Assembly (NCBI RefSeq): GCF_003240585.1
Contig: NZ_PCDP01000045.1
Location: forward strand, 1-64,000
Length of the DNA stretch: 64,000 nucleotides
Origin: Arminella tubonensis
Lineage (GTDB): Bacteria > Pseudomonadota > Alphaproteobacteria > Rhizobiales > Rhizobiaceae
Direction of reading: 5' to 3'
Shown: positions 42,759 to 51,503 of the stretch, one piece after another
How positions within the stretch are numbered: position 1 is the stretch's first letter
Layout of the letters: each line of letters opens with the position of its first letter
Notes under the pieces: model-generated
What the model was told of the DNA's origin: nothing
Databases searched by the model: none
Seen by the model: the letters and a program-made list of their open reading frames with translations, nothing else
Translations under genes and position numbers: made by a program

Positions 42759-43969
42759 GCTTGCTCCCGGTCAGCGAGGCAAGAGAGCGCCTTCTTGCCA
42801 AGGCCAGCCCTGTTGCCCGCACTGAAGTGCTGCCGCTCGATCAATCTGCCGGTCACGTCCTGGCGGCAGACTTGAAAGCGCGCCTGACGCAGCCACCGTT
42901 TAATGCATCCGCCATGGACGGCTATGCGCTGCGGCACGAAGATCTGGCCGAAATTGGTTCCATTCTAGCCGTAATCGGCACATCTGCCGCCGGTCACGCA
43001 TTCAACGGTGTCGTCGGCAAGGGCGAGGCGGTTCGCATCTTTACTGGCGCGCCGGTGCCTGAAGGAGCCGACAGTGTGTTGCTGCAAGAGGATGCGGAGC
43101 GGCTGGAAGCCAGCAAGATCCGCACCACCTATTCCCTGCGCAAGGGCCAGCATATCCGCCCTCGCGCCCAGGATTTTGCCGAGGGCGACACGGTACTTGC
43201 CGCCGGAACCGTGATGGATTTTGCCCGGCTGACCGTCGCCGCGGCCATGAACCACCCGGAGGTCGAAGTCCTTTGCCGGCCGCTGGTGGCAATACTCGCG
43301 ACCGGCGACGAGCTTGTTCAACCGGGCAGCACTCCGGGTCCTGCTCAGATCATTGCCTCCAACACCTTTGGAATAGCGGCCCTCGCGCGCCAGGCAGGCG
43401 CCGCAGTTCTCGATCTTGGTATCATCCCGGATGATCGCGCCGCGCTCACCTCGGCAATTGAAAACGCCCGGGCAGCGGGCGCCGATGTCATCGTGACGCT
43501 CGGCGGCGCGTCGGTCGGCGACCATGACATCGTACAATCGACGCTGGTGGCTGCGGGCATGGAACTGGATTTCTGGCGCATCGCCATGCGGCCGGGCAAG
43601 CCCCTGATGGTCGGCAGCTTCGGAAAGACGCAGGTGCTTGGCCTGCCTGGAAATCCCGTTTCCAGCCTCGTCTGCGGATTGCTCTTCCTTGAGCCGTTGA
43701 TCCGCAAGCTTGCCTCGCTACCGCTGTTCATCCGCGAAAGTACGGCGCTCGCGGGAGTGAAGCTTGCTGCCAACGACCTTCGGCAGGACTACATCAGAGC
43801 GAAACTATCGAAATCTTCGACGGGCGAGTTGCTGGCAGTTCCCTTCGCCAAGCAGGATTCGTCGATGATGAACATCTTCGCCCATTCTGACTGCCTCATC
43901 GTCCGGCCGCCTCATGCTCCGGAATTGCATGTCGGTGCGCCCTGCCCGGTCCTACTCTTTCGGCCGTAA
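42755..43969 (+). CDS. moeA: Molybdopterin molybdenumtransferase
   Basis: 404 residues. MoeA inserts molybdenum into adenylated molybdopterin. Visible are FNASAMDGYALR, IFTGAPVPEGADSVLLQEDA, the MoCF-biosynthesis loop LATGDELVQPG with TLGGASVGDHD, and RPGKPLMVG with LGLPGNPVSS. It ends the run. LexA, often next in related genomes, is not present here. Confidence 0.96.
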   Translation: MSLLPVSEARERLLAKASPVARTEVLPLDQSAGHVLAADLKARLTQPPFNASAMDGYALRHEDLAEIGSILAVIGTSAAGHAFNGVVGKGEAVRIFTGAPVPEGADSVLLQEDAERLEASKIRTTYSLRKGQHIRPRAQDFAEGDTVLAAGTVMDFARLTVAAAMNHPEVEVLCRPLVAILATGDELVQPGSTPGPAQIIASNTFGIAALARQAGAAVLDLGIIPDDRAALTSAIENARAAGADVIVTLGGASVGDHDIVQSTLVAAGMELDFWRIAMRPGKPLMVGSFGKTQVLGLPGNPVSSLVCGLLFLEPLIRKLASLPLFIRESTALAGVKLAANDLRQDYIRAKLSKSSTGELLAVPFAKQDSSMMNIFAHSDCLIVRPPHAPELHVGAPCPVLLFRP

Positions 43970-44019
43970 TGCTACTGCAAGCTCAATTGGTTGTAGCGAA
44001 TTATTAAACAAGCACATAA

Positions 44020-44052
44020 ACGAGGTCGGGCGGCTCTATGCCGCCCGTTCGT
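44020..44052. terminator. Hairpin between convergent moeA and gnd
   Basis: CGGGCGGC (44027-44034), loop TCTAT, GCCGCCCG (44040-44047), with an outer ACGA/TCGT extension. It lies between two convergent genes and could end either transcript. Confidence 0.6.
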
Positions 44053-44075
44053 AATTCTGTAGCGGGCGTTGCGCC

Positions 44076-45107
44076 TTACTTGACCGGCGGCTTTTCGTGG
44101 TGGCCACCGAAGCCGGCGCGCATGGCGGACAGGACCTGGTTGGCGAAATCGTCGTTGCCTCGCGACGAGAAGCGGCCGTAGAGCGCGGCACTCAGCACCG
44201 GCGTCGGAACACCTTCGTCGATCGCGGCCGAAATCGTCCAGCGACCCTCGCCCGAATCCGAAACGCGGCCGGCATATTGCGAAAGCGCCGGATCGGCATG
44301 CAACGCATCCGCCGTCAGGTCGAGCAGCCACGAGGTGATGACGCTGCCGCGGCGCCAGACCTCGGATATCTCAGCGACGTCGAGATTGTACTGATAATAT
44401 TCGGGATGCGACAAGGGTGTGGTTTCCGCGTCGATTTCCGCCGTCTGCAGGCCGATATTGGCGTGGCGCAGCACATTGAAGCCTTCGGCGTAGGCGGCCA
44501 TCAGGCCATATTCGATGCCGTTGTGGACCATCTTGACGAAATGGCCGGCGCCGTGCGGTCCGCAATGCAGGAAGCCCTGCTCCGCCGTGCTGCCGGCGGC
44601 GGCGACTTCCGTGCGGTTTGGCGTTCCCTCGACAGTGCCGTCGGCACCGGGCGCGAGCGTCGCGAAGATCGGCGAAAGATGCTGGACCGTCGCCGTTTCG
44701 CCGCCGATCATCAGGCAATAGCCGCGCTGCAGCCCGAAGACGCCGCCGCTGGTGCCGACGTCGACATAGTGGATGCCCTTCTGCTTCAGCATCGCCGCCC
44801 GCCGAATATCGTCATGGTAGTGGGAATTGCCGCCGTCGATGATGATGTCACCGTCTTCGAGCAGCGGAATGAGCTTCGTCAGTTCGTTGTCGACGATCGC
44901 CGCCGGCAACATCATCCAGACGGCGCGCGGCTTTTCGAGCTTGGAAACGAAATCCGCAAGCGACGAGCTGCCTGTGGCACCAAGTTTATGGAGATCTTCG
45001 ATGCTTTGAGCGCGGGCGTCGAACACGACGGCGCTATGGCCGTTCTTCATCAGGCGCTGCACCATGTTGCTGCCCATGCGGCCGAGGCCAATCATTCCAA
45101 TTTGCAT
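44076..45107 (-). CDS. gnd: 6-phosphogluconate dehydrogenase, decarboxylating (short form)
   Basis: 343 residues. NAD(P)-binding GLGRMGSNM at the N-terminus, then IIDGGNSHYHDD, the catalytic VGTSGGVFGLQRGYCLMIGG and HFVKMVHNGIEYG (catalytic lysine). The length matches the short decarboxylating family rather than the 470-residue Gnd. It oxidises 6-phosphogluconate to ribulose 5-phosphate. Start 45107 follows AAGGAG. Confidence 0.94.
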   Translation of the reverse strand: MQIGMIGLGRMGSNMVQRLMKNGHSAVVFDARAQSIEDLHKLGATGSSSLADFVSKLEKPRAVWMMLPAAIVDNELTKLIPLLEDGDIIIDGGNSHYHDDIRRAAMLKQKGIHYVDVGTSGGVFGLQRGYCLMIGGETATVQHLSPIFATLAPGADGTVEGTPNRTEVAAAGSTAEQGFLHCGPHGAGHFVKMVHNGIEYGLMAAYAEGFNVLRHANIGLQTAEIDAETTPLSHPEYYQYNLDVAEISEVWRRGSVITSWLLDLTADALHADPALSQYAGRVSDSGEGRWTISAAIDEGVPTPVLSAALYGRFSSRGNDDFANQVLSAMRAGFGGHHEKPPVK

Positions 45108-45463
45108 ATCAAATCTCCTTGGGAGGGTTTTTCTATTCCAGGAATCCAATAAAGAATCTTGCAGCCATTTGCCACCGATCAAATGGTTGGAAAGCTATGC
45201 CGAGATAACATTACAGAAGAACGAAACCGGCGTCATGAACGGTTGACCGCACGCAGCCGAATCGACCGCGAACACGGCAAGGTGAAAAATGGACGCGTTT
45301 ATCGAATTTCAATCGGCGGGATAGCTGCCAAGCGCCCGCCTCAGGCGCACGTGAACCGATCCCAGCCACTCCGGCACGTTCGCAGACACTTCCCGCTCCT
45401 GGTCGACGCCTGGGCGAACCTCTCGCATCAGACGACCGATACCGTGAAGCAGCCCTAAAGTCG
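45108..45463. other. Intergenic region between gnd and the HTH citrate synthase gene
   Basis: About 356 bases. Holds the gnd promoter; no hairpin terminator of note. A minus-strand frame of about 39 codons (ending at 45309, MREVRPGVDQEREVSAN...) has some protein-like character, but no ribosome binding site supports it. Confidence 0.45.
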
Positions 45464-46603
45464 TCAGACCTCCAGCGGATTTCCGACATAGCGCGCCCTG
45501 GGGCGGATAAGGCGGCCACTCAAGGCCTGCTCCATCGCGTGCGCGAGCCATCCGACCGTGCGGGCGAGAGAAAATATGATGATCGGTGCATCGTCTGGGA
45601 GGTTGTGAGCCGACGCGAGAGCCGAAAGCGCAAAGTCGGCATTGGCACGCTCGCCGATCATTTCCTCCGCCGCGCCGCGAATATCTTCGAATATCGCCGG
45701 CAACGTAAAATGCTGCAGCAGTGCCTCCGCACGCACATCGCCGTCAGGGTAAAGTGGATGGCCAAATGCGGGAAGCGAATGCCCGTGCGCGAGATAGCGG
45801 CGAACAGCCTCCCGCGCGCCAAACTTTCGCGTGCTTTCGACAAGGAGACCGACACCTTGCCATGCACCGCCATGCAGCGGGCCGGTCAATGTCGAAATAC
45901 CGGAGAGCGCGGCGGCTGAAAGCGTCGCCCCGGCAGATGCAGTGATCCGCGCAGCAAAGGTCGAGGCGTTCAGTTCGTGATCGGCAAACAGCACGAGCGC
46001 ACGGCGGATGATGTCCGCTGCCTCGGGGCGGTCCCAGGCTGCAGCAAGCCGCTCGTGCAAGGCCATGTCGTGCGTGCCCGGCGCCAATGTGTCGGCGACT
46101 GTGGCCAGCACGGCCTCAGCCTCCCGCCTCAAGGCTAGCGATGACCGGCCAAGCGATGGAAGATCCGTCGTCACACGATGAGCCAAGGCCACGAAAGCGG
46201 CTTCCAGCGCCGGCTTGCGCCCAGCACCTGGCTGAAAATCGGCCAGAACCAACGGCTCTTTCATATCCCAGAGCAGCGCCGCGACTTCTTCCAGAGTGGC
46301 ATGCTCGGATAGCCGCGCCGCATCGCGTCCGCGATAGAACAGCCGGCCGTCGGAAACCGTCGACAGCGCCGAGGGCAAGACAGGGTCGCCCCACTCGATC
46401 GCATCTGCCGCTACCGCCTCGCTCTTGCGGCGGCCGGCATGCCGCGTCGCCAGCCGCTTCACGTCCTCGCCGAAATAAAGACTGCGTCTCGTATCCGACG
46501 GATCCGCCTTGGCGCGAATGCGGCCGCGGCTGACATTCGCGTAGAGGGTCTGGGGTTTGGTTCCGAGCAAGCCGAGAGCCTGCTCCGCAGTCAGCCACGA
46601 CAT
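45464..46603 (-). CDS. Citrate synthase family protein with N-terminal helix-turn-helix
   Basis: 379 residues. The first 50 residues (MSWLTAEQALGLLGTKPQTL ... RGRIRAKADPSDTRRSLYF) are a MerR-like/excisionase-type HTH. The rest is a citrate synthase fold with the active-site motifs GPLHGGA, FGHPLYPDGD and FSLARTVGWLAHA. The second His-region reads FGHPLY, where the neighbour has FGHRIY. Enzymatic activity and DNA-binding autoregulation are both possible. It is divergent from a second citrate synthase gene, with a 12-bp palindrome between. Confidence 0.88.
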   Translation of the reverse strand: MSWLTAEQALGLLGTKPQTLYANVSRGRIRAKADPSDTRRSLYFGEDVKRLATRHAGRRKSEAVAADAIEWGDPVLPSALSTVSDGRLFYRGRDAARLSEHATLEEVAALLWDMKEPLVLADFQPGAGRKPALEAAFVALAHRVTTDLPSLGRSSLALRREAEAVLATVADTLAPGTHDMALHERLAAAWDRPEAADIIRRALVLFADHELNASTFAARITASAGATLSAAALSGISTLTGPLHGGAWQGVGLLVESTRKFGAREAVRRYLAHGHSLPAFGHPLYPDGDVRAEALLQHFTLPAIFEDIRGAAEEMIGERANADFALSALASAHNLPDDAPIIIFSLARTVGWLAHAMEQALSGRLIRPRARYVGNPLEV

Positions 46604-46632
46604 CAGGCCTCACATTGATCTAATTGGTCAAG

Positions 46633-46644
46633 ATTGACGTCAAT
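46633..46644. promoter_or_regulatory. Perfect 12-bp palindrome in the citrate synthase divergent region
   Basis: ATTGACGTCAAT is self-complementary and lies 30 bases before the right-hand ATG and 29 bases before the left-hand one. A nearby TTGGTCAA word (46624-46631) resembles a further half-site. Candidate operator for the HTH-bearing citrate synthase. Confidence 0.55.
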
Positions 46645-46687
46645 TAAAATAGTCCCGATCTAATCCGATAGTCAAAGGAGATAGATC

Positions 46688-47776
46688 ATGAAAAGCGGAC
46701 TGGACGATGTAATTGCAGCCGAAACACAGCTTTCCGATGTCGATGGTGCTGCCGGCAGGCTCATCATCAGAGGCGTCTCGCTGGACGATCTCGTGGCAAC
46801 AAGCCGCTATGAGGATGTCTCTGCATTGCTACTGGGCGGATTGTTTCAGGAAGGCTTCGATGCCGGCAAACTGCGGGCCCTGCTCGGCCCGGCTCGAGTG
46901 GCACTGTTCGATCACGTCGCAGCCGCCGATCCGGCGCTACTGGCGCTGCCGCCGGTCGAAGCCATGCGCGCGCTGATTGCCCGGCTGGAGGATGGCGAGG
47001 ATTTCAATGCCGCCATCCGGCTCATGGCCGCACCTGCGGTCTTCCTGCCAGCTGTCCTGCGTCTGAAATCCGGCAAGGCGGCCATTCGCCCTGACGCAAG
47101 TCTTTCGCAGGCTGCCGATATTCTGCGCATGTTGAATGGCACCTTGCCGACGGTGGAGCAGACGGCCGGCCTCGATGCCTATCTGGTGACGATCTCCGAC
47201 CACGGACTGAACGCCTCGACCTTCGCCTCGCGCGTCATTGCCTCGACCCATGCCGGGCTGACCTCCTCGGTTCTTGCCGCCATCAGCGCTCTCAAGGGGC
47301 CACTTCACGGTGGCGCTCCAGGTCCGGTACTCGACATGATCGAGGCCGTTGGAAAACCCGAAAATGCCCGCACCTGGCTGGCCCACGAGCTTGATCGCGG
47401 CGAGAGGCTGATGGGTTTCGGCCACCGCATCTATCGGGTTCGCGATCCGCGGGCCGACGCCCTCAAGGCCGCGCTGAGGCCGATCGTGACAGCGGGACAA
47501 GTCGACGACACGCGCATGGCGCTTGCCGAAGCGGTCGAGCAGGCTGCACTTGCCCTGTTGCGCGAACGCAAGCCTGATCGTCCCCTGGAGACCAACGTGG
47601 AATTCTACACCGCGCTGCTGCTCGATGCCCTCGGCTTTCCACGCGATGCCTTCACGGGAGTATTTGCTATCGGCCGCACGGTGGGATGGATCGCCCACGC
47701 CCGCGAACAGGTGCTCGACGGACGCCTGATCCGGCCGCAGTCTCGCTATATCGGGCCGGTGCCGCGCGCGGCGTGA
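46688..47776 (+). CDS. Citrate / 2-methylcitrate synthase family enzyme
   Basis: 362 residues. Catalytic motifs SDHGLNASTFASRV (first histidine), GPLHGGAPG (second histidine) and FAIGRTVGWIAHAREQ with the aspartate-region; GFGHRIYRVRDPR is intact. It condenses acetyl-CoA or propionyl-CoA with oxaloacetate; which one is not decided by sequence here. Start ATG 46688 follows AAAGGAG. It is divergent from the HTH-fused paralogue. Confidence 0.9.
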   Translation: MKSGLDDVIAAETQLSDVDGAAGRLIIRGVSLDDLVATSRYEDVSALLLGGLFQEGFDAGKLRALLGPARVALFDHVAAADPALLALPPVEAMRALIARLEDGEDFNAAIRLMAAPAVFLPAVLRLKSGKAAIRPDASLSQAADILRMLNGTLPTVEQTAGLDAYLVTISDHGLNASTFASRVIASTHAGLTSSVLAAISALKGPLHGGAPGPVLDMIEAVGKPENARTWLAHELDRGERLMGFGHRIYRVRDPRADALKAALRPIVTAGQVDDTRMALAEAVEQAALALLRERKPDRPLETNVEFYTALLLDALGFPRDAFTGVFAIGRTVGWIAHAREQVLDGRLIRPQSRYIGPVPRAA

Positions 47777-47801
47777 GGAAGGTATTCGGTCAGGCGCTGC
47801 G

Positions 47802-48674
47802 CTATTCCGCAGCGACCTGGCGCGGTCGCATCAGTCCCTCGCGGATATAGCTTGCAAGTTCCACGGCTGCAGCCGTTGCACCTTTGGGAAGATGCATGTT
47901 GATCGAAAATGCCGGCAGCTCAGGCATTCCATCATCGGCGCCCAATATATCGAGATCGGAAGGAACGGTGGATGCAAGCCAGACCGTGACGGCAAGATCG
48001 GTACGGACCGTAGCAGTCGTCGCATCGATGCTGCCGTTTTCAAACACCGTCCGCCACCGCATGCCGTCTTCTTCCAGCGCCGAGAACACCGTTGGCCGGA
48101 ACGCGCACGTATCGGCCACCATGGAGACCGGGAGTGGGCTCTTCCGATGGGCATTGCCCGAACGGGCACCAACCCAGACAAGCCGATCGATAGCCAGGCA
48201 TTCGCCGGTCGTGGTTCCGAGCGGCTCCTCCATGACGCAAAGATCCAGATCGCCCGCCTCGAGCGCCAGTTTCAGATCCGGTGACGATCGGCAGACCAAC
48301 GAAATGTCTACCTCCGGATGACGGTTCGAATAGGCCCCGAGTATCGGCGCAAGGCTTGTGCCAACAAGGTCGTAGGGGACACCCAGCCGCACGCTGCCTT
48401 CGATCCGGCGATCGGTCATATCGGCCCATATACCGTCGTTGAGCGCGAGCATTCGTCGCGCACTTGCGAGCAGGCGTTCGCCAGCTGTCGTCAGTACGAG
48501 ACCGCGCTTCCCCCGCTCCAGCAGGACCTCGCCCAGCATCTCCTCGAGCCGCTTGATCTGCTGGCTGACGGCACTCTGGGTCATATGAAGGATATTGGCG
48601 ACAACGGTCATGCTGCCATGATCGGCAGCGGCAACGAAGGTCCTCAGGAGGCTGATATCGAGATTGCGCGACAT
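47802..48674 (-). CDS. LysR-family transcriptional regulator
   Basis: 290 residues. The winged HTH is ISLLRTFVAAADHGSMTVVA ... QSAVSQQIKRLEEMLGEVLLERG, followed by a two-lobe inducer-binding domain. ATG at 48674 (MSRNLDISLL) is chosen; the longer frame is a run-in. Its neighbour is a divergent LysE-type exporter, the classic LysR/LysE layout. Confidence 0.93.
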   Translation of the reverse strand: MSRNLDISLLRTFVAAADHGSMTVVANILHMTQSAVSQQIKRLEEMLGEVLLERGKRGLVLTTAGERLLASARRMLALNDGIWADMTDRRIEGSVRLGVPYDLVGTSLAPILGAYSNRHPEVDISLVCRSSPDLKLALEAGDLDLCVMEEPLGTTTGECLAIDRLVWVGARSGNAHRKSPLPVSMVADTCAFRPTVFSALEEDGMRWRTVFENGSIDATTATVRTDLAVTVWLASTVPSDLDILGADDGMPELPAFSINMHLPKGATAAAVELASYIREGLMRPRQVAAE

Positions 48675-48771
48675 GGCCGCATTATAGATGCTAATAGGCA
48701 CATCCTTCAACATTAATTTTCCTAATGCGGTTGCTGGCGCTATTCCTTTGATACACAAGGAGTTGCGGGGC

Positions 48772-49368
48772 ATGACAATCGAGACGCTACTGCCTGTCGT
48801 TCTGTTCGCGCTCGTCGCCACCGTCAGCCCAGGCGGCGCCACGACATTGGCGACAGCATCTGGAGCACACTTCGGCTTCGGCCGATCGATACCGCTGGTG
48901 ATGGGTATCTCCGCGGCACTGAGCTCCATGGCGGCTGGCGCGGCATTTGGGCTCGGCGGGTTGTTGCTCGCAGCGCCGCCTTTACAACTGGCCATGAAAT
49001 CGGCTGGTTTGCTCTACCTTCTCTGGCTCGCGGTAAAGATCGGGGCAAGCAACGCGCCGCGATTAAATCGCGAGATTGCCGCGCCAACCGGTTTTCTCGG
49101 CGGGGCATGGATGCTTTGGTACAATCCGAAGGCTTGGGCCATGACGACGAGTGCGGCAGCGTCGTTTGCGGCAACGACTCACAGTTCTGTTGCGCTGGCA
49201 GTTTTTCTCGGATCGGCATTCGGAATCGCTGCAATGCTGTCCTTGTCGCTCTGGTGCATGGCCGGACAATGGCTCGGTCGAGCCCTCAAGACCGATTGGC
49301 AGTGGCGTACAATCAATTTTATTTTGGCCGGCCTGCTCGTCATCTCCGTCATTCCGATGTGGAAGTAG
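48772..49368 (+). CDS. LysE/RhtB-family amino-acid exporter
   Basis: 198 residues with six hydrophobic spans. The family start is VVLFALVATVSPGGATTLATASGAHFGFG and the middle has FLGGAWMLWYNPKAWAM. It exports an amino acid or derivative; the substrate is not predictable. AAGGAG precedes the ATG at 48772. Divergent LysR regulator. Confidence 0.92.
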   Translation: MTIETLLPVVLFALVATVSPGGATTLATASGAHFGFGRSIPLVMGISAALSSMAAGAAFGLGGLLLAAPPLQLAMKSAGLLYLLWLAVKIGASNAPRLNREIAAPTGFLGGAWMLWYNPKAWAMTTSAAASFAATTHSSVALAVFLGSAFGIAAMLSLSLWCMAGQWLGRALKTDWQWRTINFILAGLLVISVIPMWK

Positions 49369-49625
49369 CAACACTCTAAACGCGGAATATGCTGCAAAAC
49401 CACAGTGTTTCGACGGATATGGGCTAGTCGAAGTGCTTGAAATCCAGCCTCAGTTCCAAACGGGCTAATCAGATATGCGATCTCGCAATGATTGCGCTAA
49501 CAAGGTATCAGCGCGACCTTGCTTAACCTTACCCTCGCGGTGCACTTATGGAACGGCATGCACGACATCAGGACAGTATCGAGGTAGATTGTAGCTTTAG
49601 GCCACAAGGAGAATTTGGAGGGCAC

Positions 49626-51494
49626 GTGGAGCGCCGTCTGACCGCCATTCTTGCTGCCGACATTGTAGGCTATAGCCGACTGATGGGCATCGACGAAGCC
49701 AGAACGCTGGCAGCGGTGAAACGGCACCGCGTCGAGCTGATCGACAACGCGATCGCCGCCCACCGCGGACGCATCGTCAAGCTGACCGGCGACGGCATGC
49801 TGCTCGAGTTTCCAAGCGTCGTGAATGCCGTTACCTGTGCTGCGGACATTCAGAAGAACATGTTTCTGCGCAACAAGGGGGTTCCAGGCGATCAGCGCAT
49901 CGAGCTCCGAATCGGTATCAACCTCGGTGACGTCATCGTTGAGGATGGCGACATCTTCGGTGACGGCGTCAATGTCGCCGCAAGGCTCGAAGGAATAGCG
50001 GAGCCAGGTGGTATCGCCGTCTCGGCCTCTGTCCGCGATCATGTCGGATCGCGGGTTGACGTGGTCTTCGACGACCGTGGCGAATATTGCCTGAAGAATA
50101 TCGCCCAGAGCATTCGCGTCTACACGATTTCATTCGGAGCGCCCTCTGCATTTCGCGGCCGGCTGCCAACCCCGTCGGCCAACGATGGAAAGCGGCTTAT
50201 CGCCGTCCTGCCCTTCGTCAATATGAGTGACGATCCGGAACAGGAATATTTCTCTGACGGCATCACCGAAGACATCATCACGGACCTGACGAAAATATCC
50301 GGCCTTGATGTCGCCGCTCGCAATACGGTCTTCACCTACAAGGGCAAGTCCATCAAGGTGAAGCAGCTCGCGCATGAGCTGGGCGTTCATTTCGTGCTCG
50401 AGGGCAGCGTTCGCAAGGTCGGACAGCGCGTTCGAATCACCGGCCAGCTGATTGATGCCAGGAACGGCGGCCATCTCTGGGCGGACCGTTACGACCGCGA
50501 TCTGACGGACATCTTTGCCATCCAGGACGAGATCACGCATGCGATCGTCGACCAGCTCAAGGTCAAGTTGCTCCCGGAGGAGAAAAAGGCGATCGAGAGC
50601 GAACCGACAGCAAACGTCGAGGCCTACACCTATTATCTCAGGGGGCGCCAGTTCTCCCACGCCTGGACCCGTTCCTACCTGCTGCTCGCACGTCGGATGT
50701 TCCTGAAGGCGGTCGAGCTGGACCCGAACTATGCCCGGGCCTATGCCGGTATCGCTGCCTGCTATGCGGCGCTGAGGGATTGGAACGCCGCCGAATTCCC
50801 GCTCGAAACCATTATGGCGATGAGTGCGCGGGCGCTGGAACTCGACCCCGACCTTGCCGAAGCCCACGCCTCGCGCGGACTGGCGTTGCATCAAAGCTGC
50901 CGCAACGAAGAGGCGATCGCGGCCTTTACGCGCGCATTGGAGCTGGAACCGGACCTCTACGAGGCGAATTTCCACTATGCGCGTTGCCTGTTCATGCAGG
51001 GCAGCTTCGAAGAGGCGGTCTATTACTTCGAGCGGTCGGCGGAAATCCGGACCGACGACTATCTGTCGCCAGTCCATCTGATGAGCGCCCATCGATCGCT
51101 GGGGCGACCATCCGAAAGAGAGCGTTGGGCACGCATAGGGATTGCACGAGCGGAGCGGGCCCTGGACCTCAATCCGGAGAACTCCGGTCCTGCACATCGC
51201 GGTGCCCTCGCACTTGCTCATCTTGGCGAAGCCGACAGGGCAAGGGAATGGTCGGCACGCGCGCTCGCGATCGACCCGGAAGACATCGTCGCCCAGTATA
51301 ATATAGCCTGCGTCTATTCGATGCTGGGCGATCTCGATGCCGCCATTGACCTGCTTGAAATGTTGCTGCCGCACGGCTCGGCGTATCACGTGCTGTGGTT
51401 CAGCCACGATTCCGATCTTGATCCACTCCGTGAGCTGCCGCGTTTCCAGGAGCTTTTGGCAGCGCTTGCCGCCGAACCCGCGCCGATAATCTGA
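49626..51494 (+). CDS. Class III adenylate/guanylate cyclase with TolB-like and TPR regions
   Basis: 622 residues. The N-terminal cyclase catalytic domain is about 1-170, with AADIVGYSRLMG and KLTGDGMLLEF carrying the two metal-binding aspartates, and INLGDVIVEDGDIFGDGVNVAARLE as dimer arm and transition-state residues. Residues about 190-330 are TolB-N-like (IAVLPFVNMSDDPEQEYFSD). TPR-like repeats follow (YARAYAGIAACYAALRDWNA, LAEAHASRGLALHQSCRNEE). GTG at 49626 with GGAGGG upstream is chosen; an ATG at 49548 is possible. It faces the CHASE2 cyclase gene with nine bases between stops. Confidence 0.9.
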   Translation: MERRLTAILAADIVGYSRLMGIDEARTLAAVKRHRVELIDNAIAAHRGRIVKLTGDGMLLEFPSVVNAVTCAADIQKNMFLRNKGVPGDQRIELRIGINLGDVIVEDGDIFGDGVNVAARLEGIAEPGGIAVSASVRDHVGSRVDVVFDDRGEYCLKNIAQSIRVYTISFGAPSAFRGRLPTPSANDGKRLIAVLPFVNMSDDPEQEYFSDGITEDIITDLTKISGLDVAARNTVFTYKGKSIKVKQLAHELGVHFVLEGSVRKVGQRVRITGQLIDARNGGHLWADRYDRDLTDIFAIQDEITHAIVDQLKVKLLPEEKKAIESEPTANVEAYTYYLRGRQFSHAWTRSYLLLARRMFLKAVELDPNYARAYAGIAACYAALRDWNAAEFPLETIMAMSARALELDPDLAEAHASRGLALHQSCRNEEAIAAFTRALELEPDLYEANFHYARCLFMQGSFEEAVYYFERSAEIRTDDYLSPVHLMSAHRSLGRPSERERWARIGIARAERALDLNPENSGPAHRGALALAHLGEADRAREWSARALAIDPEDIVAQYNIACVYSMLGDLDAAIDLLEMLLPHGSAYHVLWFSHDSDLDPLRELPRFQELLAALAAEPAPII

Positions 51495-51503
51495 GGCCGG
51501 CGG

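Noticed and set aside
44097..45152. 351-codon frame antisense to gnd
   Set aside because: gnd motifs are complete on the minus strand; the plus frame is composition-driven.
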